A DNA stretch of 64,000 nucleotides from Clostridium vitabionis (lineage in GTDB: Bacteria > Bacillota > Clostridia > Lachnospirales > Lachnospiraceae), in contig NZ_JADKQA010000004.1 of the NCBI RefSeq assembly GCF_015351765.1, positions 1 through 64,000 of the forward strand, read 5' to 3'. The notes below the pieces were generated by a model that was not told where the DNA came from, did not search any database, and was given only the letters and a program-made list of their open reading frames with translations. Below, piece by piece: positions 14,952 to 23,378 of this stretch; position 1 is the stretch's first letter; the number at the start of each line of letters is the position of its first letter. The position numbers and the translations under genes were made by a program.

Positions 14952-17081
14952 ATGCAGGAAAATATCAATATTCTCTACCTCGGCACAGCGGATCTGGTCG
15001 ACCGCTATGAGGATGTTTTTGAGGCCAATGGGCTGCATGTCGTGCAGCTTGACCGGTCCGGAATGGAATCTGAAGGGCTGGTCCGCCTGATCCGGCACTA
15101 TATCGCGGAGAAGGATATCCGCGCGGTGATTGGTTTCGGGCGGATGCTGACAGAGCTGCGCCCCGGGCTGAATATCCCTATTGTGGAATTAAAGCATACT
15201 TACTACAGTTATGTTTCTGCCTATCGCAGCGCTCTGGCGATGGACAGCCGGATTGGCATGATTCTCTGGAAGTCCACGGAGGAGATCGGCCTCAGCCAGT
15301 TTCTCAAGGACTACCGGGATAAGCTGGAGATCATTGAGGAGGACGATTATATCAAGAACGATATTCACGTCCGCAATGCCCTCTGGGAAAATGGCTTGGG
15401 CCGCCTCAAGGCCATGGGCTACCGGATCTGCCTTGGCAGCGCGATGATGGCTGAATTTGCCAAAAAATTCGGCATTATCGTCGTCCCCATCGGCCTCGAT
15501 ATGGAGAGCGTGCTATACGCGATCTCCGACCTGAAAGCACAGATCCACCTGTATTATGACCAGCGCGTGGGCTACGAACAGATGCACACCATGCTGGACC
15601 GGATCAACGAGGGCGTGATTGCGGTCAACCTCCGCGGCGATATTCTGGACATCAATGAAAAAGCCCGCAAGATCTGCGGGCTTAAGGCAGCCGAGCCGGG
15701 GGATGCTGGCGGCATGAAACAGGGAGACGCCCTGGGGAATCTGGAAAGCCTGATGCCTGATCCCCAGATCCGGCGGCTGCTGCAGGATAAGATCAAGCTG
15801 GAAAATTATATCCTGATGCTGAATCACACCAATGTCATTGTCAACTCGATCGCCACATATTATAAAGAAACCGGGGAAAATGGCTATATCCTGACGTTCC
15901 AGGAGATCAGTAACCTTCACAACCTGGTTCACGACATTCAGAGCAAAATTTTGAAGAAGAACCTTTACGCCAAGCATACCTTTGCCGATATTTTGGGCGG
16001 CAGCGCCGCGGTGACCCAGGCGCTCCGGCAGGCAAAGCGGTTTGCCGCAGCAAGCAGCACGGTTTTGATCGAGGGGGATTCCGGTACCGGGAAGGAGCTT
16101 TTCGCCCAGAGTATCCATAACGCCAGTCCCAGGAAGGATATGCCTTTTGTCGCCATCAACTGTGCCGCCCTTCCGGAAAACTTGCTGGAAAGTGAGCTTT
16201 TTGGCTACGTCAGGGGAGCGTTTACCGGTGCCCGGGCTGACGGCAAGCCGGGGCTGTTTGAGATGGCCAATCATGGGACAATTTTTCTTGATGAGATCGG
16301 GGAGATCAGCCCACAGGTCCAGTCGAGACTTCTTCGCGTCCTCCAGGAGCGGGAGGTCTCCCGGCTCGGCGATGATAAGGTTATCCGCGTTGATGTCCGG
16401 GTTCTCGCGGCAACCAACCGGAATCTTTATCAGGAAATGCAGGCCGGGCGATTTCGAGAAGATTTATACTACCGCCTTTGTGTCCTTGAGCTCTGGCTCC
16501 CCGCCCTGCGGGATCGAAAGGGTGATATCCCGATCCTGCTTGAGCATTTCCTTGCCGCACATGGGCGCCCCGGAATCCGTTTTACGCCGGGTGCCACCGA
16601 TGCACTTTTTCGGTATGACTGGCCAGGCAATATCCGGGAGCTGTTGAATTTTACCGACCGGCTCTGTGTCATGGCCGATGAGGATCTGATCGGCCGCGAT
16701 ATGGTCCGCCAGCTGCTGGCGCGGCGCGGCAATTTCCCGGAATGTCAGGGCTGGGATACGTCCAGGGGCGGAGCGGCTCCGGAATCCGGGAAATATCCGG
16801 TGGAGCAGACGGGAAAGCCGACGGAAGGCTATGTGGAGAACCCCGCAGGGGAGCTGGCGGAAGGGCAGGCGGAAACGCCCGTAGGGAAGTCGGCGGAAGG
16901 TCACGCGGGAAATCTGGCGGAAAAGCACATGGCCGGGAGATGCGGGCGGTATTCGGAGGCGGAGATACAGGAGTGCCTTTTGCGCCACCGCGGAAGCCGC
17001 CGGGATACCGCAGCTGAACTCGGTGTGAGCACGGTCACGTTATGGAGATGGATGAAAGCTTTTCGGGAGGATTTGAAATAG
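14952..17081 (+). CDS. Sigma-54-dependent activator with PrpR-type sensor domain
   Basis: The 709-residue protein has, in order, a PrpR-like amino-terminal sensor (about 1-200), a PAS-like segment (about 205-320), the AAA+ sigma-54 interaction domain (about 345-575) with Walker A GDSGTGKE (375-382), GAFTGA (422-427) and DEIGE, and a Fis-type helix-turn-helix at the end (RRDTAAELGVSTVTLWRWM). PrpR-type domains sense small organic acids or their CoA-linked intermediates and relieve repression of the ATPase. Between AAA+ and helix-turn-helix lies an unusual linker with three 12-residue repeats (621-656). It is divergent from the hydrolase operon, whose promoter is of the sigma-54 type, so it very likely controls that operon. 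Confidence 0.9.
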   Translation: MQENINILYLGTADLVDRYEDVFEANGLHVVQLDRSGMESEGLVRLIRHYIAEKDIRAVIGFGRMLTELRPGLNIPIVELKHTYYSYVSAYRSALAMDSRIGMILWKSTEEIGLSQFLKDYRDKLEIIEEDDYIKNDIHVRNALWENGLGRLKAMGYRICLGSAMMAEFAKKFGIIVVPIGLDMESVLYAISDLKAQIHLYYDQRVGYEQMHTMLDRINEGVIAVNLRGDILDINEKARKICGLKAAEPGDAGGMKQGDALGNLESLMPDPQIRRLLQDKIKLENYILMLNHTNVIVNSIATYYKETGENGYILTFQEISNLHNLVHDIQSKILKKNLYAKHTFADILGGSAAVTQALRQAKRFAAASSTVLIEGDSGTGKELFAQSIHNASPRKDMPFVAINCAALPENLLESELFGYVRGAFTGARADGKPGLFEMANHGTIFLDEIGEISPQVQSRLLRVLQEREVSRLGDDKVIRVDVRVLAATNRNLYQEMQAGRFREDLYYRLCVLELWLPALRDRKGDIPILLEHFLAAHGRPGIRFTPGATDALFRYDWPGNIRELLNFTDRLCVMADEDLIGRDMVRQLLARRGNFPECQGWDTSRGGAAPESGKYPVEQTGKPTEGYVENPAGELAEGQAETPVGKSAEGHAGNLAEKHMAGRCGRYSEAEIQECLLRHRGSRRDTAAELGVSTVTLWRWMKAFREDLK

Positions 17082-17154
17082 ACCTTCCGGTCAATCACAG
17101 AAGCCTGCTCTCCGGAAACGGCGGCTTTTGAGGATTTGTTCTTTCACCGGAGAC

Positions 17155-17185
17155 TTGACTCTACAACGGCTATAGACTTTATGAT
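17155..17185 (+). promoter_or_regulatory. MerR-type promoter with 19-bp spacer
   Basis: TTGACT (17155-17160) and TATGAT (17180-17185) are separated by 19 bases containing an imperfect dyad (CTCTA...TATAG). The overlong spacer is the hallmark of promoters activated by MerR proteins, and a MerR gene is the second gene of this operon. Confidence 0.8.
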
Positions 17186-17234
17186 CCGAGTGAGCAATAA
17201 TCATCATTAAGTGAACGCAAAGGAGACCGGTGCC

Positions 17235-18593
17235 ATGGAGAAGAATCTGACCACAGGGAGCGTATTTCACAACATTGTGATCTTCTCACTCCCGTACTTC
17301 CTGTCCTATTTTCTGCAGACTCTGTACGGGATGGCGGATCTCTACATCATCGGGCAGTTTGAGGGGGTCGCGAGCACGACCGCCGTCTCCATCGGATCCC
17401 AGGTCATGCACATGATCACCGTGATGATTGTCGGCCTCGCGATGGGGACGACCGTATTTGTCGGCCAGTCGGTCGGGGCGGGCAGCCGGAAGAAGGCGGC
17501 GCAGGGGATCGGCAATACGGTGGCGCTTTTTCTTGCGGTCTCCGTCATCCTGACGGTTTTCCTTGTGCTTTTGATCAAACCGGTGATCGCTGTTCTGTCA
17601 ACGCCTGAGGAGGCGGTTCCGGGAACCGCTGCGTATCTCACGATCTGCTTTCTCGGGATTCCCTTTATCACCGCGTATAATGTCATCAGCGCCATTTTCC
17701 GGGGGCTCGGGGATTCCAAGAGCCCGATGTGCTTTATCGCCGTCGCGTGCGTGGCAAATATTGGCCTGGATTATCTCTTTATGGGCGCGCTCCATATGGG
17801 ACCCGCGGGTGCGGCGCTCGGCACCACGCTGTCCCAGGCGGTCAGCGTGGCGGTCTCCCTGGCCGTGATCCGGAAGCAGGAGACCGGCATCCGCCTGACC
17901 AAGGAGGATCTTCATCCCGAACATACAGTTATGGGAAAAATTCTCTTCATCGGCATTCCCGTCGCTTTGCAGGACGGGCTGATCCAGGTGGCTTTTATCA
18001 TCATCACGGTGATCGCCAATCACCGTGGGCTGAATGATGCGGCCGCTGTCGGTATCGTGGAAAAGATCATGTCCTTTATTTTCCTGATTCCCTCTGCCAT
18101 GCTGTCGACTGTCTCAGCGCTGGGAGCACAGAATATCGGTGCGGGCAAACCGGAACGGGCAGCCGCGACCCTGCGTGACTCAGCCATGATCGGGGTTGGC
18201 TTCGGCCTCGCGGTGGCTCTGGGGATGCAGGTTCTCGCGGAGCCCGTCGTTTCGCTGTTTACCGACGCATCTTCTGCTTCCGGCGCGGAGGTGGTTCGCC
18301 TCGGCGGCCAGTATCTGCGTGGCTATGTCTGGGACTGCGTGTTCGCGGGGATTTCCTTCAGCTTCAGCGGGTACTTCTGCGCGATCGGGCGGTCGGGCAT
18401 CTCGTTTCTGCAGAATCTTGCTTCGATCCTGTTCGTCCGGGTGCCGGGGGCTTACCTGGCATCGAAGCTGTTTCCGGATACGCTCCTGCCGATGGGGCTT
18501 GCCACGGCATGCGGTTCGCTGTTTTCTGCGGTGATCTGTTCCCTGGTCTTTCTGTATCTTGCGCGCTGCGCGGGAAGGAGGGATGGTTCATGA
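17235..18593 (+). CDS. MATE-family efflux transporter
   Basis: The protein has 452 residues from the ATG at 17235, preceded by AGGAGA; an upstream ATG at 17211 has no ribosome site. Twelve hydrophobic segments in two homologous halves and the start LTTGSVFHNIVIFSLPYFLSYFLQTLYGMADLYIIGQF are typical of MATE pumps, including the membrane aspartate in GMADLY. It should export cationic or dye-like compounds. Its last four bases overlap the ATG of the MerR regulator (ATGA), so the two are translationally coupled. Expression is probably induced by the pump's own substrates through the MerR-type promoter at 17155. Confidence 0.9.
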   Translation: MEKNLTTGSVFHNIVIFSLPYFLSYFLQTLYGMADLYIIGQFEGVASTTAVSIGSQVMHMITVMIVGLAMGTTVFVGQSVGAGSRKKAAQGIGNTVALFLAVSVILTVFLVLLIKPVIAVLSTPEEAVPGTAAYLTICFLGIPFITAYNVISAIFRGLGDSKSPMCFIAVACVANIGLDYLFMGALHMGPAGAALGTTLSQAVSVAVSLAVIRKQETGIRLTKEDLHPEHTVMGKILFIGIPVALQDGLIQVAFIIITVIANHRGLNDAAAVGIVEKIMSFIFLIPSAMLSTVSALGAQNIGAGKPERAAATLRDSAMIGVGFGLAVALGMQVLAEPVVSLFTDASSASGAEVVRLGGQYLRGYVWDCVFAGISFSFSGYFCAIGRSGISFLQNLASILFVRVPGAYLASKLFPDTLLPMGLATACGSLFSAVICSLVFLYLARCAGRRDGS

Positions 18594-19411
18594 ATCCGGG
18601 GGGATTATTGGGCATCGGGGATGTCGCGAGGATGTATCATATCAGCATCAGCAGCCTGCGGTATTATGAAAAGATCGGTATTCTCAAGCCCGAGAGGATC
18701 GATCCGGACAGCGGATACCGGTATTATGGCAGCAGGCAGTTTGAAGTGTTGAATTCCATCCGGTATCTCCGCACGCTGGATATGCCCTTGTCGGAGATTG
18801 CGGACTTTCTGCGCAACCGGGATATTGACAATATGGTGGAGAAGCTCCGCGAGCAGAAGAAAATTGTCCTTGCCAAGGAGGCGGAGCTCAGGCGGGTCGA
18901 GCGGAAGATTGACAACCGGCTGAAAATGATTGAGGATGCCAGGCATTCGATTCTGGATACGATTACCGTGTGCCGGAAACCGCCCTGCCTTATGATCTGG
19001 ATTCAGAATTCGCTGAGAATTAAGAATTATCTGGATATGGAAAAACCGCTCCGCCAGCTGGATCAGCAGGCGGAGGCGGTGATTTTTCTGGGAAAAGTCG
19101 GCGTCAGCATTTCGTCAGAGCATCTGGGGGAAGGGGTTTTTGACCGGTATGACGGGATCTTTCTTCTCCTTGACGAGGTTGACCGCTATGATGGGGAGGT
19201 GACCGGGCTTCCCGAAATGCTGTGTGTTTCTGTCCGTTTTCAGGGAACCCACCCGCAGGCTCCGGAGCAGTACAGAAGGTTGATGGCGTATACTAGGGAG
19301 CACGGGATGGCGGTCGATGGATTTTCCCGGGAGATCACCATGATCGATTACGGGCTCACCGGGAATACCGACCAGTTTGTGACGGAAATCAGCATCCCGG
19401 TCAGGTGCTGA
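18590..19411 (+). CDS. MerR-family regulator with effector-binding domain
   Basis: The 273-residue protein begins with a MerR winged helix-turn-helix (LGIGDVARMYHISISSLRYYEKIGILKPERIDPDSGYRYY), followed by a long dimerisation helix (about residues 80-120, LREQKKIVLAKEAELRRVERKI) and a ~150-residue carboxyl domain like the GyrI-type drug-binding domains of BmrR/BltR. GGAGG lies 8 bases before the ATG at 18590. Its pairing with a multidrug-type MATE gene and a 19-bp-spacer promoter matches Bacillus blt/bmr logic: the regulator binds the drug and untwists the promoter. The carboxyl domain has little other sequence detail that I can interpret. Confidence 0.85.
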   Translation: MNPGGLLGIGDVARMYHISISSLRYYEKIGILKPERIDPDSGYRYYGSRQFEVLNSIRYLRTLDMPLSEIADFLRNRDIDNMVEKLREQKKIVLAKEAELRRVERKIDNRLKMIEDARHSILDTITVCRKPPCLMIWIQNSLRIKNYLDMEKPLRQLDQQAEAVIFLGKVGVSISSEHLGEGVFDRYDGIFLLLDEVDRYDGEVTGLPEMLCVSVRFQGTHPQAPEQYRRLMAYTREHGMAVDGFSREITMIDYGLTGNTDQFVTEISIPVRC

Positions 19412-19460
19412 ACAGGGATGCAGCGGCTTGAGGAATGCGGGGAAAAATGAAATCTGAGCC

Positions 19461-19835
19461 TTACGCCTGTTTCATCTGTTTAGCCACCCAGTCCCGCAGG
19501 ATAACCGCATGATTGCAGGTGCGGCTTTTGGCGGCATAGAGCAGCAGCACGTCCTGCTCCTTGAGCATGGACGCCACGTCGCGGACAAATTCCTGCGCGG
19601 CGCTCGAGCAGTCCAGTTCAGCGCGGTAGAGGGAGGAAAATTCCTCGAACCGCTCCTCTGTGTGGCCGAACCATTTGCGGAGCTCCGGGCTGGGGGTGAT
19701 TTCCTTTGCCCAACGGTCAGGCCGCAGGGTTTCCTTCCGGACGCCTCTCGGCCAGAGCCGGTCCACCAGGATTCGGTAACCCGCTGTTTCTGGGGTGAGG
19801 TCATAGACCCGCATTACTCGAAGTTCATGTGTCAT
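19461..19835 (-). CDS. DUF488-family protein
   Basis: The 124-residue protein has the DUF488 pattern: VMRVYDL..., YRILVDRLWPRGVRKETL, a central WFGH motif (ELRKWFGH) and LLLYAAKS at the end. Members are small cytosolic proteins of unknown role, often near stress or metal genes. AAGGAG lies 9 bases before the ATG at 19835; the frame opens 34 codons upstream but that part covers the gap to the preceding gene. It is 40 bases downstream of a cupin gene on the same strand, so the two are probably co-transcribed, and it converges with the MerR gene. Confidence 0.8.
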   Translation of the reverse strand: MTHELRVMRVYDLTPETAGYRILVDRLWPRGVRKETLRPDRWAKEITPSPELRKWFGHTEERFEEFSSLYRAELDCSSAAQEFVRDVASMLKEQDVLLLYAAKSRTCNHAVILRDWVAKQMKQA

Positions 19836-19875
19836 GACGGCATGCTCCTTTCCGATCTTTTCTTCCCTGCCCTGT

Positions 19876-20208
19876 TCAATGCAGGCTGGCGTCATTTTCC
19901 TTCCGGGGAGCTTTCTCACCCGGCAGAATTTCCACATATACGCTGTCCGTCTCCGCCTTGATCCCGACGGGGATGTCTGTTGGGGTGATATAGATGTCCC
20001 CCGCGCGGAAGGGCAGGCGGCTGTCCGCGAGGATGGTCATTTCCCCCTGGAGCGCCATCCACAGCTTGTGCGCCGGGTACTGCTCACGGCTGATATCTGT
20101 CCCTGCGCTGAGGGAAAAGACAAAGGCATTCCGCATAACCTCGCCGGAGACCGTGCAGCCCGGGATCGGGGTGTTCTCCGCGGCAAGGGAAAAGGTTTCG
20201 TTCTTCAT
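19876..20208 (-). CDS. Small cupin-domain protein
   Basis: The 110-residue protein is a single cupin barrel: SGEVMRNAFVFSLSAGTDISREQYPAHKLWMALQGEMTIL followed by FRAGDIYITPTDIPVGIKAETDSVYVEILPG. The usual metal ligands are only partly kept (one His in PAHKLW; none clear in the second motif), so it may bind a ligand rather than catalyse. CGGAGG precedes the ATG at 20208; upstream in-frame codons are unsupported. It is the first gene of a probable two-gene unit with the DUF488 gene. Confidence 0.8.
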   Translation of the reverse strand: MKNETFSLAAENTPIPGCTVSGEVMRNAFVFSLSAGTDISREQYPAHKLWMALQGEMTILADSRLPFRAGDIYITPTDIPVGIKAETDSVYVEILPGEKAPRKENDASLH

Positions 20209-20345
20209 GGCATCCTCCGTTGATGGAACCGATGGGCCCTGGAACCGATGGGGTTCCGGACCGCTGCGGTGATTTCTGCTTTCCGGCCGCATCATAGCAG
20301 ATCCGGCGGGCTTTGTCTGTTGGCCTGACAACGCCCGTCGGGAAT

Positions 20346-20648
20346 TTACAGATGAAGCAGCTGCGCGGCCAGCACGGCGACACAGCAGGCGATCGATGTC
20401 GGGAAGAGGCCGGCGTTTTTCCAGCAGAAGAGGATCCCGACGGCGAAGGCCAGGAATCCCGCGGTGACAGATCCGGAAGCGTGCAGGATCGCCGGGAAGG
20501 TCATGACCGCGAGGGTGACGTAGGGGACATAGTACAAAAAGGATTTCAGGAACCGGTTGGTCACCGGCCGCCGGATCAGGGTGAGCGGGAGGACACGGAC
20601 AGCGTAGGTGACTGCCGCCATGACCAGGATATAACGCCAGGCATTCAT
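20346..20648 (-). CDS. azlD: AzlD-family branched-chain amino acid exporter subunit
   Basis: The 100-residue protein has three to four hydrophobic segments and the AzlD features AAVTYAVRVLPLTLIRRP at the start and YVPYVTLAVMTFPAIL in the middle. AzlD is the small subunit of the AzlCD (LIV-E) complex that exports branched-chain amino acids or analogues. Its ATG follows the azlC stop by one base, so the two proteins are made together. No further gene follows on this strand. Confidence 0.9.
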   Translation of the reverse strand: MNAWRYILVMAAVTYAVRVLPLTLIRRPVTNRFLKSFLYYVPYVTLAVMTFPAILHASGSVTAGFLAFAVGILFCWKNAGLFPTSIACCVAVLAAQLLHL

Positions 20649-20649
20649 G

Positions 20650-21381
20650 TCAGGAATCCTCCTTTACCGGGAATTTCCAGGCCGCGAACGCGGAGATCGC
20701 GACCGTGAGAAGGATGGTGCGCGTGCCCTCGGAGAGCAACTTGAGAACCGGCAGGACACTGAACAGAAAGCTTGCCGCGAAGCTCACGCATACCAGGACG
20801 CCGAGAAGCCGGTTTTTCCGGCAGGGCGGGATGATGATCGCGAGGAACATGCCATACAGGGCGACGCTCAGCGCGGCGACGATGGTGGCAGGCAGTGCCG
20901 TCCCCGCGGCGACGCCGCACAGGGAGCCGAGCGCCCAGCCGGGCAGCGCCAGCGCCATGGCGCCATAATAATAGGAAGGATTCAGATTTCCCGGCCGGGA
21001 AATGGCGATGCCGAATAATTCGTCGGTGACGTCAAATCCGATCAGCATCCGGTCCCGCGTGGGGACAGACGGGCTGAGCTTCTGGCTCAGGGAGCAGCTC
21101 ATCAGGAGATAGCGGGCATTCGCGATCAGGGTCATCAGCGCTGTCTCCCACAGCGGCGCGCCGGCGGCGACCAGGGTGACACCGGCATATTCCCCGGCGG
21201 ATGCGTTGTTCAGAAGGCTCATCATCATGCCCTCAAATGGCGTGAGGCCGGCATTTTTCATCGCGATGCCCAGGGCAAAGGATACCGCGAAATATCCGGT
21301 CATGATCGGGATGCCGTCCCGTGCGCCCGCGAGCGCCTCCATGCGGGATGCGCTGCCCATGGCTGCTGTTCCTGCTTCCAT
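20650..21381 (-). CDS. azlC: AzlC-family branched-chain amino acid exporter subunit
   Basis: The 243-residue protein has the AzlC pattern: an N-terminal AGARDGIPIMTGYFAVSFALGIAMKNAGLTPFEGMMMSLLNNASAGEY, then ANARYLLMSCSLSQKL and DVTDELFGIA. It is the large membrane subunit that works with AzlD to export branched-chain amino acids. AGAGGAGG precedes the ATG. The gene is divergent from a LysR gene 101 bases away, which is the typical arrangement, and a LysR-type palindrome lies in the gap. Confidence 0.9.
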   Translation of the reverse strand: MEAGTAAMGSASRMEALAGARDGIPIMTGYFAVSFALGIAMKNAGLTPFEGMMMSLLNNASAGEYAGVTLVAAGAPLWETALMTLIANARYLLMSCSLSQKLSPSVPTRDRMLIGFDVTDELFGIAISRPGNLNPSYYYGAMALALPGWALGSLCGVAAGTALPATIVAALSVALYGMFLAIIIPPCRKNRLLGVLVCVSFAASFLFSVLPVLKLLSEGTRTILLTVAISAFAAWKFPVKEDS

Positions 21382-21448
21382 GAAGATCCTCCTCTTGTGC
21401 TCGAATTTCTTACCTTCGTATTATCCTTCAGCTCTAGGAATTATTAAA

Positions 21449-21471
21449 ATGAATGTTTATAATATATTCAT
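21449..21471. promoter_or_regulatory. LysR-type operator between azlC and the regulator
   Basis: ATGAAT (21449-21454) and ATTCAT (21466-21471) form an inverted repeat with an 11-base AT-rich centre, the T-N11-A layout of LysR recognition sites, ending 11 bases before the lysR start. Confidence 0.65.
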
Positions 21472-21482
21472 AAGGAGGACTT

Positions 21483-22370
21483 ATGGATAGCCGGTATCAG
21501 ATTTTTTTGCAGGCGGTGCGCGCGCGGTCATTCACGCGGGCGGCGGAGAAGCTGGGGTATACGCAGTCCGCGGTCAGCCAGGCGGTGCGCTCCCTGGAAA
21601 ATGAGCTCGGCACGGTGCTGATTACCCGGTCACACGACGGGATCGCCCTGACGAGGGACGGTGAGGCCTATCTGCCCTATATCGAGGCCATTGTGGCGGG
21701 GGAAAATGCCCTCCGCGCGAAGACGAGGGAGATGCAGGGGTTGACCAAGAGCCTGGTCAGGATCGGGACATTTACCAGTATCAGCCGGAACCTGCTCCCG
21801 GCGCTGATCCAGTCGTTTCTTGCGGAGTACCCGGATGTCCGCTTTGAGCTACGCCAGGGGGAATATACGTCCATCAACGCGGATATCCTGAGCGGGCGCC
21901 TGGATTTCGGTTTTGTGAGCCCGGAGTTTGTCAGCGGCCTGGAGACGGAGGTGGTCTATACCGATACGATGATGGCGGTGCTCCCGCCCGCCTCGCCGCT
22001 CGCCGCGCAGGGGACGGTGTCGCTCCGGCAGCTCGCCGGATTTCCGTATATCCTGCTGGACGAGGGGGAGTACAGCGTCGCGCTGGAGGCATTTTCCAGG
22101 ATCGGCCTTACGCCGGATGTGCGGTTCAAGGTGACGGATGATTATTCGATTCTGGCGATGGTGCGCCAGAATATGGGATATTCCCTGGTGTACCGCCTCA
22201 CGCTCGCGGGATTTTCGGAAGGGGTGGCGGTGATCCCGGTCAGGGAGCCGGTTCAGCGCACGATCGCCATGGGATGGCGCAATTATGAGACGCTGCCGCT
22301 CGCCGCCAAGCGGTTTATCGGGCACATCCGGGCACATGCGCCGGAGCTTTTGGCGCATCTGGAGACGTGA
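21483..22370 (+). CDS. LysR-family regulator, divergent from azlCD
   Basis: The 295-residue protein has an amino-terminal winged helix-turn-helix (FLQAVRARSFTRAAEKLGYTQSAVSQAVRSLENELGTVLI) and a two-lobed LysR effector domain starting near residue 90 (VRIGTFTSISRNLLPALIQSFLAEYPDVRFEL). It resembles regulators of amino-acid exporters. The ATG is preceded by AAGGAGG. Its divergent position and the palindrome in the intergenic gap indicate that it controls azlCD and itself, with an unknown amino-acid-like inducer. Confidence 0.9.
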   Translation: MDSRYQIFLQAVRARSFTRAAEKLGYTQSAVSQAVRSLENELGTVLITRSHDGIALTRDGEAYLPYIEAIVAGENALRAKTREMQGLTKSLVRIGTFTSISRNLLPALIQSFLAEYPDVRFELRQGEYTSINADILSGRLDFGFVSPEFVSGLETEVVYTDTMMAVLPPASPLAAQGTVSLRQLAGFPYILLDEGEYSVALEAFSRIGLTPDVRFKVTDDYSILAMVRQNMGYSLVYRLTLAGFSEGVAVIPVREPVQRTIAMGWRNYETLPLAAKRFIGHIRAHAPELLAHLET

Positions 22371-22543
22371 GCGGTTTTTGGCCTGGAAACTATGCTTCGG
22401 AAGAGAAGGGCTGGCTCCCGGTAAGCGGTTTCGTCGAAGATTCCCGCGAAGAGTTGAAGAGATAGGAAAAGAGATTTGCATAGCCCGTATGAAACTTGTG
22501 CTTCATCCGAAGGCGTGCGCTCGTTAAGTGCCCTGCGTAAAAG

Positions 22544-22588
22544 AACAGGCTCCTGCTTCCCATGAAAAATGGAAGCAGGAGCCTGTTT
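22544..22588. terminator. Bidirectional terminator between lysR and tetR
   Basis: AACAGGCTCCTGCTTCC (22544-22560) pairs perfectly with GGAAGCAGGAGCCTGTT (22571-22587) around ten bases; a T run follows on the plus strand and TTTTAC on the minus strand. It serves the two convergent genes. The preceding 170 bases (22371-22543) show no gene. Confidence 0.9.
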
Positions 22589-22601
22589 TGCAGGGGTTCC
22601 T

Positions 22602-23180
22602 TTATGCCTTCACCGCCCCGAAGAGCAGCGGGAGCATTTTTCTGGTATAGCTGCCGAGTGCCATATGGCCGTCGCAGATGCAGTAATCGTAAACGATGGC
22701 GCGCTCACACATGGAGTACAGGTGGACGATGTCGTGGGTGGGCAGGTCGCCACGGATTTCCCCGCGGCGCTGGCCCTCGTCGACAAGCCTGGTGACCATG
22801 TGATAGTAGTAGCGGTTCTGGTCCAGGAGGCCGCGGTCACCGTGGGTAACCACTTGGGAAGAGTAGAGGTTCGCCAGCAGGTTCATCGGGATCTCGCGTT
22901 CAATGCGGTCATGAATCTGGATGCTCAGGTCCAGCAGCTTGTCGTAGGCGTTCATCTCTGGGTCGAAGGTGTCTTCCAGCTCCTTGTAGTAGCTGTCGAA
23001 CATCTCCGGAAGGGTGCCGAGAAGGGAATCCTTTCCGGTGAAATAGTGGTAAAAGCTTCCCCGTGAGGTGTTGGCGGCCTGGATGATGTCATCAATCCGC
23101 GTCTCCTCATAGCCCTTTTCGTGAAACAGCTTCCAGGCTGCGTGCGTGATCTTTTCTTTTGTGGCTGACGACCTTGTCAT
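22602..23180 (-). CDS. TetR-family regulator next to the hydroxyproline dehydratase genes
   Basis: The 192-residue protein begins with a TetR helix-turn-helix (TKEKITHAAWKLFHEKGYEETRIDDIIQAANTSRGSFYHYFTGKDSLL) and a helical ligand-binding domain. The ATG at 23180 follows a GGAGGGGGAG ribosome site; the frame stays open 47 codons further up in Pro/Gly-rich sequence, which I reject. It lies downstream of hypD/hypE on the same strand, with its own promoter in the gap. Two palindromes are candidate operators: one over its own start (23281-23310) and one over the hypE start (26794-26813), but they are different sequences, so only one may be its true site. Confidence 0.85.
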   Translation of the reverse strand: MTRSSATKEKITHAAWKLFHEKGYEETRIDDIIQAANTSRGSFYHYFTGKDSLLGTLPEMFDSYYKELEDTFDPEMNAYDKLLDLSIQIHDRIEREIPMNLLANLYSSQVVTHGDRGLLDQNRYYYHMVTRLVDEGQRRGEIRGDLPTHDIVHLYSMCERAIVYDYCICDGHMALGSYTRKMLPLLFGAVKA

Positions 23181-23280
23181 AATGTGTTCTCCCCCTCCGG
23201 CCGGACTTGTTCCGCGGGCTGGCCCACGGGATGTTCCTGTTTCCCGCGGCGGAGATGATCCGGCCGGATGAAACAGGAAA

Positions 23281-23341
23281 CAGGGTGTATCGAAATCTCG
23301 ATACACCCTGTATTTTACCACGGCAGGCTATTGTACTTCAA
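23281..23341 (-). promoter_or_regulatory. tetR promoter and 30-bp perfect palindrome
   Basis: On the minus strand TTGAAG (23341-23336) and TAAAAT (23317-23312) are 18 bases apart. Immediately downstream CAGGGTGTATCGA and TCGATACACCCTG (23281-23293, 23298-23310) form a perfect inverted repeat around AATC. It could be an operator at the transcription start or a terminator for hypD; a TTTCCTGTTT stretch follows. Confidence 0.6.
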
Positions 23342-23378
23342 GTTCAGGTGTACTTTGCCTGAACTGCAATACAAGAGA

